Counted from the stretch's first letter, positions 7,208-16,373 are shown. The stretch is DNA of 50,147 nt from JAAYCI01 sp031549285 (GCA_031549285.1 JAVBPZ010000018.1:1-50147), one strand, 5' to 3'. Numbers and translations: made by a program. The notes: generated from the letters alone by a model not told the origin.

Positions 7208-8869
7208 CTAGTCCACAATTACATCCTCTATGGTACCACCTGCCGGGATCATCGGCAACACCTTTTCGTCCCGGTCTATTTCACATTCTATCCACACCGG
7301 ACCGTCGGCCAACAGCGCTTTTTCAAACGCGTCGCGCAGCTCGGCCGGGTTGGTGGCACGGTAGCCCTGCGCACCAAAACCTTCGGCCACCTTTACATAA
7401 TCGGTCTGCCGGTCCAGCGTGGTGTTGGAGTACCGCTCCTCATAGAACGAATACTGCCACTGGCGCACCATGCCCAGCACGTGGTTGTTGAACAACACTG
7501 TAATCACCGGCAGGTTATAGGAAACGGCGGTGCACACCTCGTTCATGTTCATGTGGAAAGAGCCGTCCCCGGTGATATGCACCACCGGGCGCTCGCCCAC
7601 GCCTACCTTTGCGCCAATGGCCGCGCCATACCCAAAGCCCATGGTCCCCAGACCCCCGCTGGTAATGAAGCTGCGGGGTTTCGTGCGGCGGCAGTACTGC
7701 GCCGCCCACATCTGGTGCTGGCCCACGTCGGTCACCAGCACCGCGTCCGGGCCCGCCATCTCAGACAAAATACCAATCACCTGGTGCGGACGCAGGCGGG
7801 TGGCGCTGTCCTGTGCGTGGTAATCCTGCTGTTTCCACTCGGCTATTTCCTCCAGCCAGGCGTCGTGCCGGGTTTCCTCCAGCATAGGCAGCAGCCGCGC
7901 CAGCACCTGTTTAATATCCCCCACCACCGCGTGGTCTATGTGCACGTTCTTGTTTACTTCGCTGGGGTCTATGTCAATCTGCACTATTTTCGCACCTTTT
8001 GCGAAGCGCCCGGTGTTCAGCGCCACCCGGTCGGAAAACCGGAACCCAATAGCCAGTATCAAATCCGCGTTGTCTATTGCCTTGTTGCCGGACACAAACC
8101 CGTGCATACCCGCCAGCCCAACGTTCATTTCGTCGTCCCAGCTTAAGACCCCGGTTCCCATCAGGGTATGCACCGCAGGAATCTGCGCCTTGTGCACCAG
8201 CTGGTACAGTTCTTCACTGGCGCCGGATGCCGACACCCCGCCCCCAAATATAACCAGCGGGCGGCGGCTGCGCCCCATGTAGCGCAGAATCTCCCAGACT
8301 TCCTCGTCGTTTTCGAACGGCGGCACCACCTCTACAAACGGTGCCTCTGGGAAAAAGTCATACTCCGCCATGGTCACATCTTTGGTAATATCCACCAGCA
8401 CCGGGCCTTTGCGCCCACTGTTCGCTATACGGAACGCCGCGCGCAGGGTCTTTGCCAGATCCTCTATGCGCTGCACGGTATAGTTGTGCTTGGTTATCGG
8501 CATGGTGATGCCCATGGTGTACACTTCCTGGAAGCTGTCCTTGCCAATCAGGCTGCTGCCCACGTTGCCGGTAATAGCCACCATAGGCACGCTGTCCATG
8601 TATGCGGTGGCAATACCGGTAACCAGGTTGGTGGCGCCGGGGCCGCTGGTGGCAATGACCACGCCGGTTTTGCCGGTGGCGCGGGCATACCCGTCCGCCG
8701 CATGGGCCGCGCCCTGTTCGTGCGCCGTAATGCGGTGGGTAATCTGGTCCCGGTACTTGTACAGGGCGTCGTAAATGTGCAGTACCGCGCCGCCCGGGTA
8801 GCCAAATACCGTGGTGGCCTCCTGTTCTATCAATATATTGGCCAATATTTCCGCACCATTCATTCTCAT
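7208..8869 (-). CDS. ilvB: Acetolactate synthase large subunit
   Basis: IlvB condenses two pyruvates, or pyruvate with 2-oxobutyrate, using thiamine diphosphate, Mg2+ and FAD. The 553-residue length is typical. Visible are the ThDP-activating Glu in TAHEQGAAHAADGYARATG, the GPGATN motif, the central FAD/Rossmann-like domain, and the ThDP motif GDGSFHMNMNEVCTAVSYNLPV with the following NNHVLGMVRQWQ. The start at 8869 (MRMNGAE) has AGGAGG 8 nt upstream; the longer open frame runs back into the T-box leader and is not real. First gene of the operon. Confidence 0.97.
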   Translation of the reverse strand: MRMNGAEILANILIEQEATTVFGYPGGAVLHIYDALYKYRDQITHRITAHEQGAAHAADGYARATGKTGVVIATSGPGATNLVTGIATAYMDSVPMVAITGNVGSSLIGKDSFQEVYTMGITMPITKHNYTVQRIEDLAKTLRAAFRIANSGRKGPVLVDITKDVTMAEYDFFPEAPFVEVVPPFENDEEVWEILRYMGRSRRPLVIFGGGVSASGASEELYQLVHKAQIPAVHTLMGTGVLSWDDEMNVGLAGMHGFVSGNKAIDNADLILAIGFRFSDRVALNTGRFAKGAKIVQIDIDPSEVNKNVHIDHAVVGDIKQVLARLLPMLEETRHDAWLEEIAEWKQQDYHAQDSATRLRPHQVIGILSEMAGPDAVLVTDVGQHQMWAAQYCRRTKPRSFITSGGLGTMGFGYGAAIGAKVGVGERPVVHITGDGSFHMNMNEVCTAVSYNLPVITVLFNNHVLGMVRQWQYSFYEERYSNTTLDRQTDYVKVAEGFGAQGYRATNPAELRDAFEKALLADGPVWIECEIDRDEKVLPMIPAGGTIEDVIVD

Positions 8870-8951
8870 ACCGGTTTCCTCCTGGCTTTGCCATTTTTCG
8901 TTTCTGGGAAGCATATGCGCCGCCCCTTCTTTTCCACATCCGCAAACCCCG

Positions 8952-9257
8952 CAAAAAAACAAAAAAGCCCTGTCTCCTAAAGAGACAGAGGCTGTTGCTC
9001 TGCGGTACCACTCTTCTTGCCGCGCAAAACGCGCGACCACTCAGCACAGCATCCTCCTAATAAAAGGGCCGAATGCCGGGCACCGTAACGGGGTGCTGTC
9101 CGTCCGCGCCTACACAGGCCAGGGGCCCTTCAGGCGGCTGCTCCGGGGAGAGACTTCCCACTGCGTTCCGGCACTGCCTTGCACCAACCGGCAGCTCTCT
9201 TGGCCTTGCACGCAGAGTACTAACTCCCATCACCGCATTTGCAAAGATATGAAATTA
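8952..9257 (-). ncRNA. T-box leader of the ilv operon
   Basis: A tRNA-sensing leader. On the minus strand, stem I has an AGTA motif and a GGTTGGTGCAA distal loop; the T-box antiterminator sequence AAGAGTGGTACCGC is at 9015-9002; the terminator GCCTCTGTCTC...GAGACAGGGC with a T-run is at 8992-8952. The UGGU in the T-box would pair with a tRNA ending in ACCA. By alignment with the glyQS layout the specifier reads GUC (Val), in GAA-GTC-T; CUC (Leu) two nucleotides later is a less likely reading. Uncharged tRNA would switch the operon on. Confidence 0.93.
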
Positions 9258-9263
9258 TCCATT

Positions 9264-9292
9264 ATTATATCGAACGCAGCCCCTGATGTCAA
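9264..9292 (-). promoter_or_regulatory. Consensus SigA promoter of the ilv operon
   Basis: Perfect TTGACA, 17-nt spacer and perfect TATAAT on the minus strand; transcription would begin near 9257 at the start of the T-box. Confidence 0.92.
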
Positions 9293-9371
9293 CACCCATT
9301 TTTTCGCCTGTCATCCTGGCTTGTACCGTGCGCAGGCAGGCAAATAGAAATGAAGGCAGGGCGAGGGGCAA

Positions 9372-9392
9372 TAAAAATGCGTAAAGGCGCAT
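9372..9392 (-). terminator. Weak terminator after the DUF815 gene
   Basis: A 5-bp stem ATGCG-CCTTTA-CGCAT followed by TTTTATT on the minus strand. The stem is short, so this is tentative. Confidence 0.35.
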
Positions 9393-9454
9393 ATACGGGA
9401 CATGCCACTGCCGCGGCGATGCGCCATGTGCCTGCTGCCCGCCGGGCATACGGC

Positions 9455-10663
9455 TCACTGTTCGCTTTCCACCGCTTTCCAATATTCCACAAACTGCCGC
9501 GCGGTACGCCCGCTGCGCCCGCCGTGCCGTATGGCGTGCGCCTCCGCCTGCGCCAACAGCTGCGGCAGCGGCGTGGTCAGGCCATACTCCGCCGCCAGCG
9601 CCTGCACAATAGACGCAAACAGCTCCCGGTCCGGCTTCAGGAAGGTTATGGTCAGGCCAAACCGCGCGGCCAGGCTGGCCTCCTCCTCCACTGTGTCGGA
9701 CAGGTGCACGTCGTCCCCCATCCGCTCGGCAAAGCGCAGCTTCACCATCTGGCGGCGGTTGCTGGTGGCATATACCACAATATTACGCGGCCGCGCACTG
9801 ATGTTCCCTTCCAAAATAGCTTTCAGGGTGGTAAAATCCCCGTCGTCCGCCGGGAAGGAAAGGTCATCGATAAACAGTATAAACTTCAGCGGGTTTCCGG
9901 CCAGCCGGTCCATCAGCAGGGGAATCTGAAACAGCTGGTTTTTGCGCACCTCCACCAGGCGCAGGCCCTCGGCACGATACTCGTTGCCAATCGCCTTCAC
10001 GGTACTGCTTTTCCCGGTGCCTGCATCGCCATACAGCAAAATATTATTCGCCGGCAGCCCACGCAGCAGCGCCCGTGTGTTTATCAGCACCTGCTCCCGT
10101 TCCCGTTCATAGCCGGTCAGGTCTGCAATGCGCTGTGGGTCGGGGTTTTTCACCGGCAGCAGCGTGGCCCCTTCCCCCAGCGTGAACATGTGGTACGCCG
10201 CAAAAATACCATACCCATGGGTGGCCACCTCGGCCAGGCGCCGGGCATAGGCGGCGGCAAAATCCACCGCCGTGTTTGCAAACAGCGGCAGCGCCGGCCC
10301 GCCGCCGGCCGCCAGCGCCAGTTCCGCCGGCGCTACCGCGGACAGTTCCGTCAACGTCGCCAGCTCCGCCGCCAGGCTGTTTTGCAGCGCCGGTTGTGCG
10401 GCCAGGCCCTGTGCACACTGGCGCACCACGGGGTTGTCGCTTTCCAAAACAAGGGCCAGCACATGCAGGCCCAAATCGCCCCCCGCCGTATACAGCGACG
10501 CCGCAAACGCACAGTATGCCTCCTGCCGCATGGCGGTTTTCGCGCCCAGCGCGTCAAAATATGCCACCAACCGGGCCACCGTTTCGTCCTGCAGCAACCC
10601 GCGCAGCACCGCCAGCGTATGCAAACGCGCACCCAGCTGCTTCAGCTGTTTATTCCCTGCCAT
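9455..10663 (-). CDS. DUF815-family AAA ATPase
   Basis: A 402-residue cytosolic ATP-binding protein. The N-terminal half (to ~180) is Ala/Leu-rich and helical; the C-terminal half is an AAA-type module with Walker A GDAGTGKSS at residues 212-220, Walker B FILFIDDLSF, and a sensor-like VVYATSNRRQ segment. These motifs and the overall length match the DUF815 family (an uncharacterised group of predicted ATPases). The start has GAGGAGG 8 nt upstream. It lies 136 nt after the methyltransferase gene, perhaps in the same transcript as ilvA. The physiological role is unknown. Confidence 0.85.
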   Translation of the reverse strand: MAGNKQLKQLGARLHTLAVLRGLLQDETVARLVAYFDALGAKTAMRQEAYCAFAASLYTAGGDLGLHVLALVLESDNPVVRQCAQGLAAQPALQNSLAAELATLTELSAVAPAELALAAGGGPALPLFANTAVDFAAAYARRLAEVATHGYGIFAAYHMFTLGEGATLLPVKNPDPQRIADLTGYEREREQVLINTRALLRGLPANNILLYGDAGTGKSSTVKAIGNEYRAEGLRLVEVRKNQLFQIPLLMDRLAGNPLKFILFIDDLSFPADDGDFTTLKAILEGNISARPRNIVVYATSNRRQMVKLRFAERMGDDVHLSDTVEEEASLAARFGLTITFLKPDRELFASIVQALAAEYGLTTPLPQLLAQAEAHAIRHGGRSGRTARQFVEYWKAVESEQ

Positions 10664-10799
10664 CCGTGCCGCCTCCTCACATAGCCTATTTCCATTTGTG
10701 CTTTGTCTCTCGCCCCGCGCAAACGCGTTTCATCGCGTCCGCATGGGGTACGCGGCGGCGGGTGCACATACCATCTTTACCTTTGCACCGGCGCCGGTT

Positions 10800-11585
10800 C
10801 TATCCCTCACTTTTCAGCAGCCACACCACGTTCACCAGGCTGTTCTCCAGGTCAAACCCTTCATCCTGCTGGCTTTGCACATACCCGTCAAACAATGCCT
10901 GCTTTTCCGGGTGCCGCGCAACCAGCTCCGCCGCCCGCTGCTGAATCGCCGCCAGATCCCTGCGGTTGTTCTTTGCCAGCTCCGCGTCGTCAAACTCATA
11001 CGCCGCCAGTATTTCCAGCCCGTTTTCCTTGAACAGCGCGTCCCAGTGACCCTTGGTGCTGTATTCATACGCGTGGCGCATCCCCCGCTCCACCGTGTTG
11101 TCCAGGTAACTCTCGTCCAGCAAAATCAGCCCGCCGCGCTTCACCACGCCTTTCAGCTTTGGCAGCATCTCCGCCGGCGGGCCCAGCACATTTCCCGCCG
11201 CGCTGAACACCACCGCGTCCCAGTCCCGCTCTGTCTGCACCACGGCGTTCACGTCCCCCACCTGAAAGGTACACAGGTCCGCCACCTGGTGCAGCACAGC
11301 TTTTTCCCGGGCATAGGCAATAAACTCCGGCAGCAGGTCCACGCCCTTCACCTGCGCGCCCAGCTCTGCGGCCAGCCGCACCGCAATGGCGCCCTTGCCA
11401 CAGGCCAAATCCAGCACCTTTTTTTCGTCCGGGCGGCGCATGTTGGCCTCCAAGAGCAGCACCGCCAGGTCCGGGCTGCCGCCCAGCTGCCACAAATCCT
11501 GCAGCAGGTACGGCAAAAACGGCAGCAGATCGGTATCTTCCGCCGTCAGGGATGCCGCCAGTTTCCGGTCTGTCTCGCTGCTCAT
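10800..11585 (-). CDS. Class I SAM-dependent methyltransferase
   Basis: A 261-residue cytosolic methyltransferase. Motif I, VLDLACGKGAIAVRLAAELGAQVKG, binds S-adenosylmethionine; an acidic VDLLPEF follows on the next strand, and motif II/III segments VVFSAAGNVL and GGLILLDESYL follow. The substrate is not evident; small-molecule methyltransferases share this layout. The start overlaps the ilvA stop by 4 nt (ATGA), so it is translated with ilvA. The coupling to threonine deaminase may be functional or incidental. Confidence 0.85.
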   Translation of the reverse strand: MSSETDRKLAASLTAEDTDLLPFLPYLLQDLWQLGGSPDLAVLLLEANMRRPDEKKVLDLACGKGAIAVRLAAELGAQVKGVDLLPEFIAYAREKAVLHQVADLCTFQVGDVNAVVQTERDWDAVVFSAAGNVLGPPAEMLPKLKGVVKRGGLILLDESYLDNTVERGMRHAYEYSTKGHWDALFKENGLEILAAYEFDDAELAKNNRRDLAAIQQRAAELVARHPEKQALFDGYVQSQQDEGFDLENSLVNVVWLLKSEG

Positions 11586-12811
11586 TTCCCGCTCCCGTTG
11601 CCGCCATTGGTGTATTGTGTCTGCACAATCCCAAACCCTTCGCTTTCCAGCGCTGCCTCTATCTCGCGAATTTGTTCGTGGTCGCGGGTCTCCAGCGCCA
11701 GGGTCAAAAAGCAGCTATTGATGGGCATATTAGCGTCGCTGCGGTCATACTGCACGCTGACCACATTGCCGCCATGCTGCGCCACTATACGGCTCACGCC
11801 CTCCAGCTGGCCGGGCCGGTCCACCAGCGCAATGGTCATGTTGGTGTTGCGCCCGCTCATCACCAGCCCACGGATAATGACCCGGGACAGGATATTCACA
11901 TCGATGGTGCCGCCGGACAGCAGGCACACTGTCTTTTTGTCTTTCAGTGGCAGCTTGCCAAACATGGCCGCCGCCACCGACACCGCGCCGGCGCCCTCCG
12001 CCACCATTTTCTGCCGCTCCATCAGCGCCAGGATGGTTGCCGCAATCTCGTCCTCGGTCACGTCCACCAGCTCGTCCACATACCGGCGCACCAAATCAAA
12101 AGTGATTTCACCTGGCTGCTTCACCGCAATGCCGTCCGCAAAGGTGGACACCGCCTTCAGCACCGTCGGCTTTCCCTTTTGAATCGACCGCAGCATCGAT
12201 GGCGCGTTGGCCGCCTGCACACCATAAATCTTGCAGCTGGGCCGCAAGCTTTTTATGGCGAACGCCACACCGGAAATCAGCCCGCCGCCACCTACCGGCA
12301 CCACCACCGCTTCTACATCCGGCATCTGGTCCAGTATTTCCAGGCCGATGGTCCCCTGGCCTGCAATCACGTCCTCATCGTCGAACGGGTGGATGAACGT
12401 TCGGCCCTGTTCTGCCTGCAGCTCCCGTGCCCGCGCATACGCGTCGTCATAGCTGCCCTTCACCAGTTCCACGTCCACGCCGTAGCTTTTGGTGGCCTCT
12501 ATTTTTGAGATAGGCGCCGAGTTCGGAATGCAGATCAGCGCGTTGATGTTGTTTTTCGCCGCCGCCAATGCCACACCCTGGGCGTGGTTGCCCGCGCTGC
12601 ACGCAATGACCCCTTTCGCCTTTTCTTCCTCAGACAGCTGGGACATTTTGTAGTAGGCCCCGCGCAGCTTAAATGAACCGGTCACCTGCAGGTTCTCGGT
12701 TTTCAGCCAGATATTGCTGCAGCTGCACAGGTCCGGCGCGGCAATCATATCGGTCTTGCGCGCCGCTTCTTTCAGCACATATGCCGCATGGTATATTTTG
12801 TCCAGTGTCAT
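11582..12811 (-). CDS. ilvA: Threonine ammonia-lyase (threonine deaminase)
   Basis: IlvA turns threonine into 2-oxobutyrate and ammonia with pyridoxal phosphate, the entry step to isoleucine. The 409-residue protein has the PLP lysine in TGSFKLRGA (Lys48), the SAGNHAQGVA loop, a glycine-rich phosphate loop VPVGGGGLISG, and a single C-terminal ACT domain (about 330-405). One ACT domain and this length fit the short IlvA/TdcB group. The start at 12811 follows AAGGGG at 7 nt. The upstream T-box that seems to carry an Ile codon argues for a biosynthetic rather than a catabolic role. Confidence 0.95.
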   Translation of the reverse strand: MTLDKIYHAAYVLKEAARKTDMIAAPDLCSCSNIWLKTENLQVTGSFKLRGAYYKMSQLSEEEKAKGVIACSAGNHAQGVALAAAKNNINALICIPNSAPISKIEATKSYGVDVELVKGSYDDAYARARELQAEQGRTFIHPFDDEDVIAGQGTIGLEILDQMPDVEAVVVPVGGGGLISGVAFAIKSLRPSCKIYGVQAANAPSMLRSIQKGKPTVLKAVSTFADGIAVKQPGEITFDLVRRYVDELVDVTEDEIAATILALMERQKMVAEGAGAVSVAAAMFGKLPLKDKKTVCLLSGGTIDVNILSRVIIRGLVMSGRNTNMTIALVDRPGQLEGVSRIVAQHGGNVVSVQYDRSDANMPINSCFLTLALETRDHEQIREIEAALESEGFGIVQTQYTNGGNGSGK

Positions 12812-12884
12812 GTTTGTACCCCTTCCGCCGGGCACGCCAGCCGCGCGCACCGTCTGTCAAAAACAAAATGTAAATCGGTATAAA

Positions 12885-13205
12885 ATAACAAAAATCCTCG
12901 TCTCGCACAGAGACGAGGATGAAAATTCCCCGCGGTACCACTCTTTTTGCCGCACCTTTGGCGCGGCCGCTCACTGCGCGTCTGGGCTGGCCGCCAAAAC
13001 AAGCGGTGCCTTTCAACACACATGCCCGGTAACGGTGGCTGCCGTCCTGTTCTACTGGGGCCGGTACATAACCTCGGCCTTTTCGGCAGGCTGCTCCAAG
13101 GGGATGGGCCACCGGGCGCCGCCTGTTGTTTCGCACCAACCAACAACTCTCTTTTGGCGAATCTCCCGTGCCGGTCCTTTTCGCTGCATTTCTACAGTAT
13201 GCTGT
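12885..13205 (-). ncRNA. T-box leader of ilvA
   Basis: Minus-strand features: AAGAGAG and a GGTTGGTGCGAA distal loop in stem I, GGAGCAGCC linker shared with the ilv-operon T-box, T-box antiterminator AAGAGTGGTACCGCG at 12945-12931, and terminator ATCCTCGTCTC...GAGACGAGGAT with a TTTTTG tail at 12920-12890. In the predicted specifier loop (GCCC-ATC-C) an AUC isoleucine codon sits where the specifier is expected, fitting ilvA. The 5' side of that loop lacks a clear AGTA, so the specifier call is less sure than the T-box itself. Confidence 0.9.
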
Positions 13206-13211
13206 TCCCTC

Positions 13212-13240
13212 AAAGTACCACACGCCACCCGCTTTGTCAA
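13212..13240 (-). promoter_or_regulatory. SigA promoter of the ilvA T-box transcript
   Basis: Minus-strand TTGACA, 17-nt spacer, TACTTT; transcription would start near 13205. Confidence 0.8.
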
Positions 13241-13308
13241 GAGAAACACGCGTGTGTTTCCCCTGCAAAAACTCCCTGTCGGGCTATGCGGTTCCCGCCG
13301 GTCCGCTG

Positions 13309-14037
13309 TTACTCTTCGCCGCTTGCGGTGGTGGGATGTGCCACTGCCTCCGGTACATCGCGGTCAATGCCCCGCACCCCGCTCACCGGCATGGAAAAGG
13401 ACACCGCGCCGGCGTCGGACTCCGGCCCCACCTTTTCGGCAATCGCCTGCATAATACCGCAGCTGTCTGCCGTGTCGGCCACAATCATCAGCACTTCCCG
13501 CTCCGGCTGGATGGTCACCCCAAAAAAGCGTTCCGCGCCGGACAGGCCGCACCCGCGCGCATGCAGCACCGTTCCGCCGGTGGCTCCCGCCGCGCGGGCC
13601 ACGTCCATCACTTCTTCCGTATACCCGCGGTTCAGTATCACCATCACCAAATCATGCGGTTTGGGTTCCATTTTTTCTTCCTCGCTTTCATCGGTTGCAA
13701 TCTCTACCGGGCAGTGATAGCATCCCTCGTGGATGCTGGTGTAAAAAGCCATTCCGTGCCCCGGCGTATCCAGTTCCATTTCCTTGCCCAACACCGGCAG
13801 CAGGTGCCGCGCGTGTTCCGCCGGCAAAATGCTGAAAAAAATCGTCTTGTCCCGCGCGCCAATGCCCAGATAGCTTAAAATACGTGAGTTCGCGGTGCCT
13901 TTCCCCAGCAGCGCCAGGCTGAAATACGTCTGCTCACGCTGCATAATCGCCAGGGCATCTTCCGCCTTTTCCCGGTCGCACACCACGCACATCAGTGTCA
14001 GCGGTATGGCGCCCGGCCCGTGTTTTTCTGGTAGCAT
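13309..14037 (-). CDS. Tandem PII-like signalling protein
   Basis: A 242-residue protein that looks like two PII-type ferredoxin-like domains in one chain. The N-terminal half (about 10-110) has the weaker match: LTLMCVVCDREKAEDALAIM then ALLGKGTANSRILSYLGIG. The C-terminal half (about 130-235) has HDLVMVILNRGYTEEVMDVARAAGATGGTVLHARG, a T-loop-like stretch, and ERFFGVTIQPEREVLMIVAD, which is the PII core. PII proteins sense ATP/ADP and 2-oxoglutarate and gate transporters or enzymes. The start at 14037 follows AAAGGA at 7 nt; a longer frame from 14079 has no ribosome binding site. It follows the DUF1538 membrane gene by 103 nt. Confidence 0.8.
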   Translation of the reverse strand: MLPEKHGPGAIPLTLMCVVCDREKAEDALAIMQREQTYFSLALLGKGTANSRILSYLGIGARDKTIFFSILPAEHARHLLPVLGKEMELDTPGHGMAFYTSIHEGCYHCPVEIATDESEEEKMEPKPHDLVMVILNRGYTEEVMDVARAAGATGGTVLHARGCGLSGAERFFGVTIQPEREVLMIVADTADSCGIMQAIAEKVGPESDAGAVSFSMPVSGVRGIDRDVPEAVAHPTTASGEE

Positions 14038-14140
14038 ATCGTGTTCCTTTCTTAGGATGCTCTCTTGGTTCCCCATCAAAAAGCATCTCTACTTCGTACC
14101 CATACATCCATTTCCCGAATTCCAAAATCATATTGCCCCA

Positions 14141-15667
14141 TCATACATGCTCCGGCAGCGCCTCGCCCTCGGTCTCTTCAGCCGCCGCAGCCTCCGCGTC
14201 CAGTTCCAGTTTTTCCGCCCTACGCAGCTTCATCTGGTAAATCATTCCCATAATCTGCACCGTGATTGGCGGCATCATGGCAATCAGCCCCACCACACCA
14301 AACGCATTGGTAATGATATTCCCGCCCAGCGCGGTGCACACCCCTATGGTAAATGGCAGCACAAATGCCGCGCTCATGGCGCCGGCCGCCACCCCGCCGG
14401 AATCAAACCCGATGCCCACAAAAATTTTCGGCACAAAAAAGGTCAGCGTCAGCGCCAAAGCATACCCCGGAACCAGCAGCCACCAAATGGAAATGCCCAG
14501 CAGCATGCGTACCATGGCCAGGCTCAGCGCGCCACCCACACCCAGCGCCATGCCAAACAGCATCATGCGCCGGGTGATGGCCCCGCTGGTAATCTCCTTC
14601 ACCTGCTTCGTCAGCACATGCACCGCCGGTTCCGCCACCACCACACAGGCCCCAATAACCAGGCACAACGGTACCAGCACCCAGTTGTAAGACAAGGCGC
14701 CCATGGTCTCGCCCAGGTACTTTGCCGCCGGCATGAACCCCTTGTTCACCCCGGCCAAAAACACTGTCAGCCCCACCAGCAGGTACAAAAGGCCCACGAA
14801 AATGCGCACCAGTTCGGTTTTAGACAGTTTCAGCTTGGTCACCTGGAAAATCAAGAAGATCACCAGAATTGGCACCACCACCAGCAGCACCTCAAGGAAG
14901 GTCTGTGCCAGGCCCTGGCCAAATATCTGCAGCAGTTCCCGGGCGCTTTCCACCACACCTTCCGCGCCGGCGCTGGGGTCCTCCCCGCTCATGTTGCTGG
15001 ACATGCCCAGCAGCAATACCGCCAAAATGGGTCCCACCGAGCACACCGCACAAATGCCAAAGTTGCTTTCCTCGGCTTCCTTGCCGCTGGAGATTGCCGC
15101 GAACCCCGCGCCGATGGCCAACAGGAACGGCACCGTAATGGGGCCGGTGGTCACCGCTGCCGCGTCAAACGCCACCGCCAAATAGTCCGAGGAAAACGCC
15201 GCCAGCGCAAACACAATCACATATAAAACAATCAACATATAGGACAGCCGCCACTTAAACAAAATGCGCAGCGCCGCCAACACCAAAAACACCCCAACAC
15301 CCAGGGCAATGCCCAAAATCAAAACCCAGTTTTCGATGGAGGTCACCTGGTTTGCCAGCACCACCAGGTCCGGCTCCGCCGCGGTAACCACCGCGCCAAA
15401 CACCAGCAGGCTAACAATCAACAGCGGCAGGTTGCGCGAACGGATCAGCGCAGAACCAATCTGCTCTCCCATCGGCATCATGGCAATATCGGTGCCAATG
15501 CTGAACAGCGTCAGCCCCACCATTAAAAACAGCATACCCACCAGCATCAGCGCCAGCATGCCCAGCGGCATAGGGGCTATGGTGAAATGCAGCAACAAAA
15601 TAATCGCGCCTATGGGCAACACGGCCATTCCCGCTTCTTTGCCTTTTTCCAGTAACGTATTCCTCAT
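14141..15667 (-). CDS. DUF1538 family multi-spanning membrane protein
   Basis: A 508-residue integral membrane protein with about 12-14 hydrophobic spans in two related halves. Each half carries an Ala-Glu-Pro motif after a hydrophobic stretch (VTAAEPDLVVLANQV near 95 and VVVAEPAVHVLTKQV in the second half), and a Gly-rich GFDSGGVAAGAMSAAF segment follows near residue 430. This agrees with the DUF1538 family of presumed transporters, whose substrate is unknown. A charged tail (EAAAAEETEGEALPE) faces the cytosol. Immediately downstream is the tandem PII-like gene, a layout like AmtB-GlnK. ATG at 15667; the ribosome site AAAGG is rather distant (11 nt). Confidence 0.85.
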   Translation of the reverse strand: MRNTLLEKGKEAGMAVLPIGAIILLLHFTIAPMPLGMLALMLVGMLFLMVGLTLFSIGTDIAMMPMGEQIGSALIRSRNLPLLIVSLLVFGAVVTAAEPDLVVLANQVTSIENWVLILGIALGVGVFLVLAALRILFKWRLSYMLIVLYVIVFALAAFSSDYLAVAFDAAAVTTGPITVPFLLAIGAGFAAISSGKEAEESNFGICAVCSVGPILAVLLLGMSSNMSGEDPSAGAEGVVESARELLQIFGQGLAQTFLEVLLVVVPILVIFLIFQVTKLKLSKTELVRIFVGLLYLLVGLTVFLAGVNKGFMPAAKYLGETMGALSYNWVLVPLCLVIGACVVVAEPAVHVLTKQVKEITSGAITRRMMLFGMALGVGGALSLAMVRMLLGISIWWLLVPGYALALTLTFFVPKIFVGIGFDSGGVAAGAMSAAFVLPFTIGVCTALGGNIITNAFGVVGLIAMMPPITVQIMGMIYQMKLRRAEKLELDAEAAAAEETEGEALPEHV

Positions 15668-15788
15668 TCACACCTGTACCTTTCCCGGCGCCTGCAATCT
15701 CCTCCATGGGGAATCGCAGATCCGCTCCAGCATACCCGCTGCTTGTTTTCGTTGTAAAACGGGAAAAAATGCACATCAGATATTATTT

Positions 15789-15818
15789 ATTGTAGCATAC
15801 ATTTCCACCAAAGGGCAA
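15789..15818 (-). promoter_or_regulatory. Extended -10 promoter of DUF1538/PII genes
   Basis: Minus-strand TTGCCC, 18-nt spacer, TGC-TACAAT; the TGn just before the -10 marks an extended -10 element. Confidence 0.6.
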
Positions 15819-15929
15819 ACAGGTGGTTGCACTTCGCCGCCGTATATGATACACTTTTCTCGCAAAAGCAAACCATAAAAAATGCCATTGCCGGGTGAAA
15901 AAACATATCGGAGAATCAAAGGAGATGCC

Positions 15930-16298
15930 ATGATGGCTGAAAATACCACACCATACGGAACGCCCGTTTACGTGGACGTGGCCGGCGGGCTGGCCCGCAT
16001 TATGAACAACCAAGCCATTTACCGAAAGATGCTGGGCCTGTTCCTGAAAAGCCCGGAGTTTGACGCGTTTGAAGAATGCCTGGCCGCCAAGGACTACACC
16101 AAAGCTGCCGAGGTTGCCCACGGCATTAAAGGCATGACCGGAAACCTGTCCTTGCCGGCTTTGTTTGAATATTCCACCCAGCTGATGAATTCCCTGCGCA
16201 GCGGCATGCTGGAGGAGCAAACCCTGGCCAGCTACCGCGATGCTCTGGTGAAAACCCGGGCCGAGGTGGAAAAAATCCTGGCAGAGATGGGCGCATAG
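15930..16298 (+). CDS. Free-standing HPt phosphotransfer protein
   Basis: A 122-residue cytosolic protein made of one HPt four-helix domain. The phosphorylatable His is in AHGIKGMTGNLSL (His64), the usual H-x-[IL]-K-G-x-x-x-N pattern. HPt domains pass phosphate between receiver domains. The start at 15930 has GGAG 5 nt upstream; a second ATG three bases on has an 8-nt spacing and may be the real one. It faces the REC/HD-GYP gene, and beyond that the hybrid kinase, which has no HPt of its own. That suggests the three form one relay. Confidence 0.88.
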   Translation: MMAENTTPYGTPVYVDVAGGLARIMNNQAIYRKMLGLFLKSPEFDAFEECLAAKDYTKAAEVAHGIKGMTGNLSLPALFEYSTQLMNSLRSGMLEEQTLASYRDALVKTRAEVEKILAEMGA

Positions 16299-16373
16299 CT
16301 CTAAGACACGGCAGGCCACACACCAAAACCCTGTGGCACTCGCCTATCACTATTTATATCTATAAAGTAGTAG

